Below are positions 62,845 through 64,000 of a DNA stretch of 64,000 bases, one piece after another. Origin of the DNA: Nitrospira sp. (lineage in GTDB: Bacteria > Nitrospirota > Nitrospiria > Nitrospirales > Nitrospiraceae); contig JACOEK010000001.1 of the NCBI GenBank assembly GCA_024998595.1, positions 1-64,000 on the forward strand. Direction: 5' to 3'. Position numbers and translations under genes: made by a program. Below the pieces are notes generated by a model, which saw only the letters and a list, made by a program, of their open reading frames with translations, ran no database searches and was not told the origin of the DNA. The first letter of the stretch is position 1. The number at the start of each line of letters is the position of its first letter.

Positions 62845-63303
62845 TCAGATCCCGGAGGTCTCTCTCAGGTCCAACTCAAGCCGAATGGGATCCGTCACTT
62901 GTTCCGGTTGCTCGTGGATGATGCGCTGTAGTTCGGTTACGAACGTTGCGACAGCGACGACCTGGTTTTGCTGTTCGATGCCTGCGTGGAGAGCGAGGTT
63001 CAGTGCGCAGGTACATACGGATTGAATGAAGAGTTCATCAGCCCGATGCATCGCTTCATTCCGCTCTTCCTGGCTGCTGTTTTGTAACTGATGTCCAATC
63101 CAGGATGAAAATCCGATCTCCCGACGAACCTGCTCGAGATATTCAAGGGCTACGTCGATGCCGACCTGTACGCCGCCTTTCCAACTGCGCTTCTTTACAT
63201 TGAAGACACAGCGCAGATGGTCGGGCCGATGCTCCACGGGTTCGGGTCCGAAGAAAAATGTAACGCGGTACTGACTTGGATCTGCTGAGGAGGGAATATT
63301 CAT
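62845..63303 (-). CDS. Hypothetical protein
   Basis: The 152-residue protein was read from the ATG at 63303. It has an N-terminal beta region (QYRVTFFFGPEPVEHRPDHLRCVFNVKK is conserved-looking but unassigned) and a long helical middle (VALEYLEQVRREIGFSSWI, RADELFIQSVCTCALNLAL). No membrane segment or known motif is visible. It is transcribed divergently from the M24 peptidase gene. Confidence 0.55.
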   Translation of the reverse strand: MNIPSSADPSQYRVTFFFGPEPVEHRPDHLRCVFNVKKRSWKGGVQVGIDVALEYLEQVRREIGFSSWIGHQLQNSSQEERNEAMHRADELFIQSVCTCALNLALHAGIEQQNQVVAVATFVTELQRIIHEQPEQVTDPIRLELDLRETSGI

Positions 63304-63396
63304 AGATGGCCGAAGGCATTGTATCATTCAGAAAGGCTGAGAGCACCGCCTGATTGCCGGGTGGTTTCGATGTCGAAATGACGTTATGATGCGACG

Positions 63397-64000
63397 ATGG
63401 ATACTTCCTCTCGCTTTATTGCCCAAGTCAGCCGAATTCAGCAAGCCATTCGAGAGCAGCCGGGCATTGACGGATGGCTCTTCTATGACTTTCGCCATCT
63501 TGATCCCATTGCCTACCGGGTGTTGTTGCTGAACCCTTCGATCCATGTCACGCGCCGCTGGTACTACTGGGTTCCGGCGGTCGGAACGCCGGTTAAATTA
63601 CAGCATCGCATTGAGCCGCATGTGTTGGACGGATTGCCGGGCGAGGTGCGGCTGTACGTCTCCTGGCGAGAACAGCAGGCGGCGCTCAGAGCACTTCTTG
63701 AATCGGCCAAACGGATCGCCATGCAATACTCGCCGATGAATGCGATTCCCTATCTCTCGCGAGTGGATGCTGGGACGTTGGAGCTTCTGCGCAGCTTGGG
63801 TCTAGAGGTTGTCACCTCTGCCGATTTGGTCCAACAATTTGAAGCCGTGTGGGATGATGCGCAGTTGGCCTCCCACCAGGTGGCCGCCATAGGGTTGCGA
63901 GCTATTGTGGATGAGGCGTTCAGGTTTATCGGGACGTCTCTGGCCACGGGTCAATCGCTCACTGAATACGGGCTGCAACAATATATCCTCTCCCGGATGC
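63397..64000 (+). CDS. M24-family peptidase (Xaa-Pro aminopeptidase-like), partial
   Basis: The reading frame starts at the ATG at 63397 and stays open to the window edge (about 201 codons). The visible part is the creatinase-like N-terminal domain: IDGWLFYDFRHLDPIAYRVL, RWYYWVPAVGTPVKLQHRIE and MQYSPMNAIPYLSRVDAG. The catalytic pita-bread domain with the metal ligands would lie beyond the window, so activity cannot be judged here. Confidence 0.8.
   Translation, partial: MDTSSRFIAQVSRIQQAIREQPGIDGWLFYDFRHLDPIAYRVLLLNPSIHVTRRWYYWVPAVGTPVKLQHRIEPHVLDGLPGEVRLYVSWREQQAALRALLESAKRIAMQYSPMNAIPYLSRVDAGTLELLRSLGLEVVTSADLVQQFEAVWDDAQLASHQVAAIGLRAIVDEAFRFIGTSLATGQSLTEYGLQQYILSRM

Overview
The window looks like a chromosomal segment of a nitrite-oxidising Nitrospira (phylum Nitrospirota) or a close relative. 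The strongest evidence is a complex I cluster with two consecutive NuoM-type subunits, the '2M' arrangement known from Nitrospira. The many two-component proteins, the short lineage-type orphan genes and the GC-rich base composition agree. The identification is inferred from gene content, not from a marker search.

Layout. 0-6.2 kb, mostly minus strand: a NarL-type two-component pair whose kinase has a Rossmann-like N-terminus, then nrdR, glyA and rplI; on the plus strand a helicase-like gene that has lost its ATPase motifs and tRNA-Leu(CAG). 6.2-13.7 kb: a loosely packed accessory stretch of small exported, membrane and unknown proteins, with a decayed S1/P1 nuclease gene. 13.7-26 kb: a MerR/B12-binding regulator with every diagnostic CarH residue, followed on its own strand by a DUF393 gene. 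Facing it is a run of about 10.7 kb of same-strand genes: two zinc-ribbon proteins, three sulfatase-modifying-factor-like proteins without catalytic cysteines, a TIGR01777 oxidoreductase, DUF4149, PDZ and membrane proteins, a DNA photolyase, DUF523/DUF1722 and a CbiX-like chelatase. The divergent promoter region holds a regularly spaced array of AAACATTGGACA-type elements.

26-32.3 kb: pyrE, a lipoprotein, a rhodanese, a phosphodiester-glycosidase-like protein and a three-gene histidine kinase/receiver operon. 32.4-46 kb: nuoABCDGIJKLMMN on the minus strand, without nuoE, nuoF or nuoH, preceded by a promoter candidate and a DevR/DosR-like palindrome. 46-64 kb: an OmpA-like protein, a PriA whose helicase motifs are all degenerate, signalling genes (one kinase with a degenerate ATP-binding domain), tRNA-Leu(GAG), a HAD phosphatase, queE, pepA, nagZ, PsiE, small unknowns, an amino-acid permease beside a C26 glutamine amidotransferase, and the start of an M24 peptidase that runs off the window.

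The most interesting system is the CarH-type locus. It reads as a vitamin-B12-dependent light or photo-oxidative-stress regulon in a nitrite oxidiser, linking photolyase and known light-regulon families with tandem catalytically incomplete FGE-like proteins and a small zinc-ribbon family not normally associated with it. A second theme is loss of ATPase function: two helicase-like proteins and one histidine kinase keep their folds but lack catalytic motifs.
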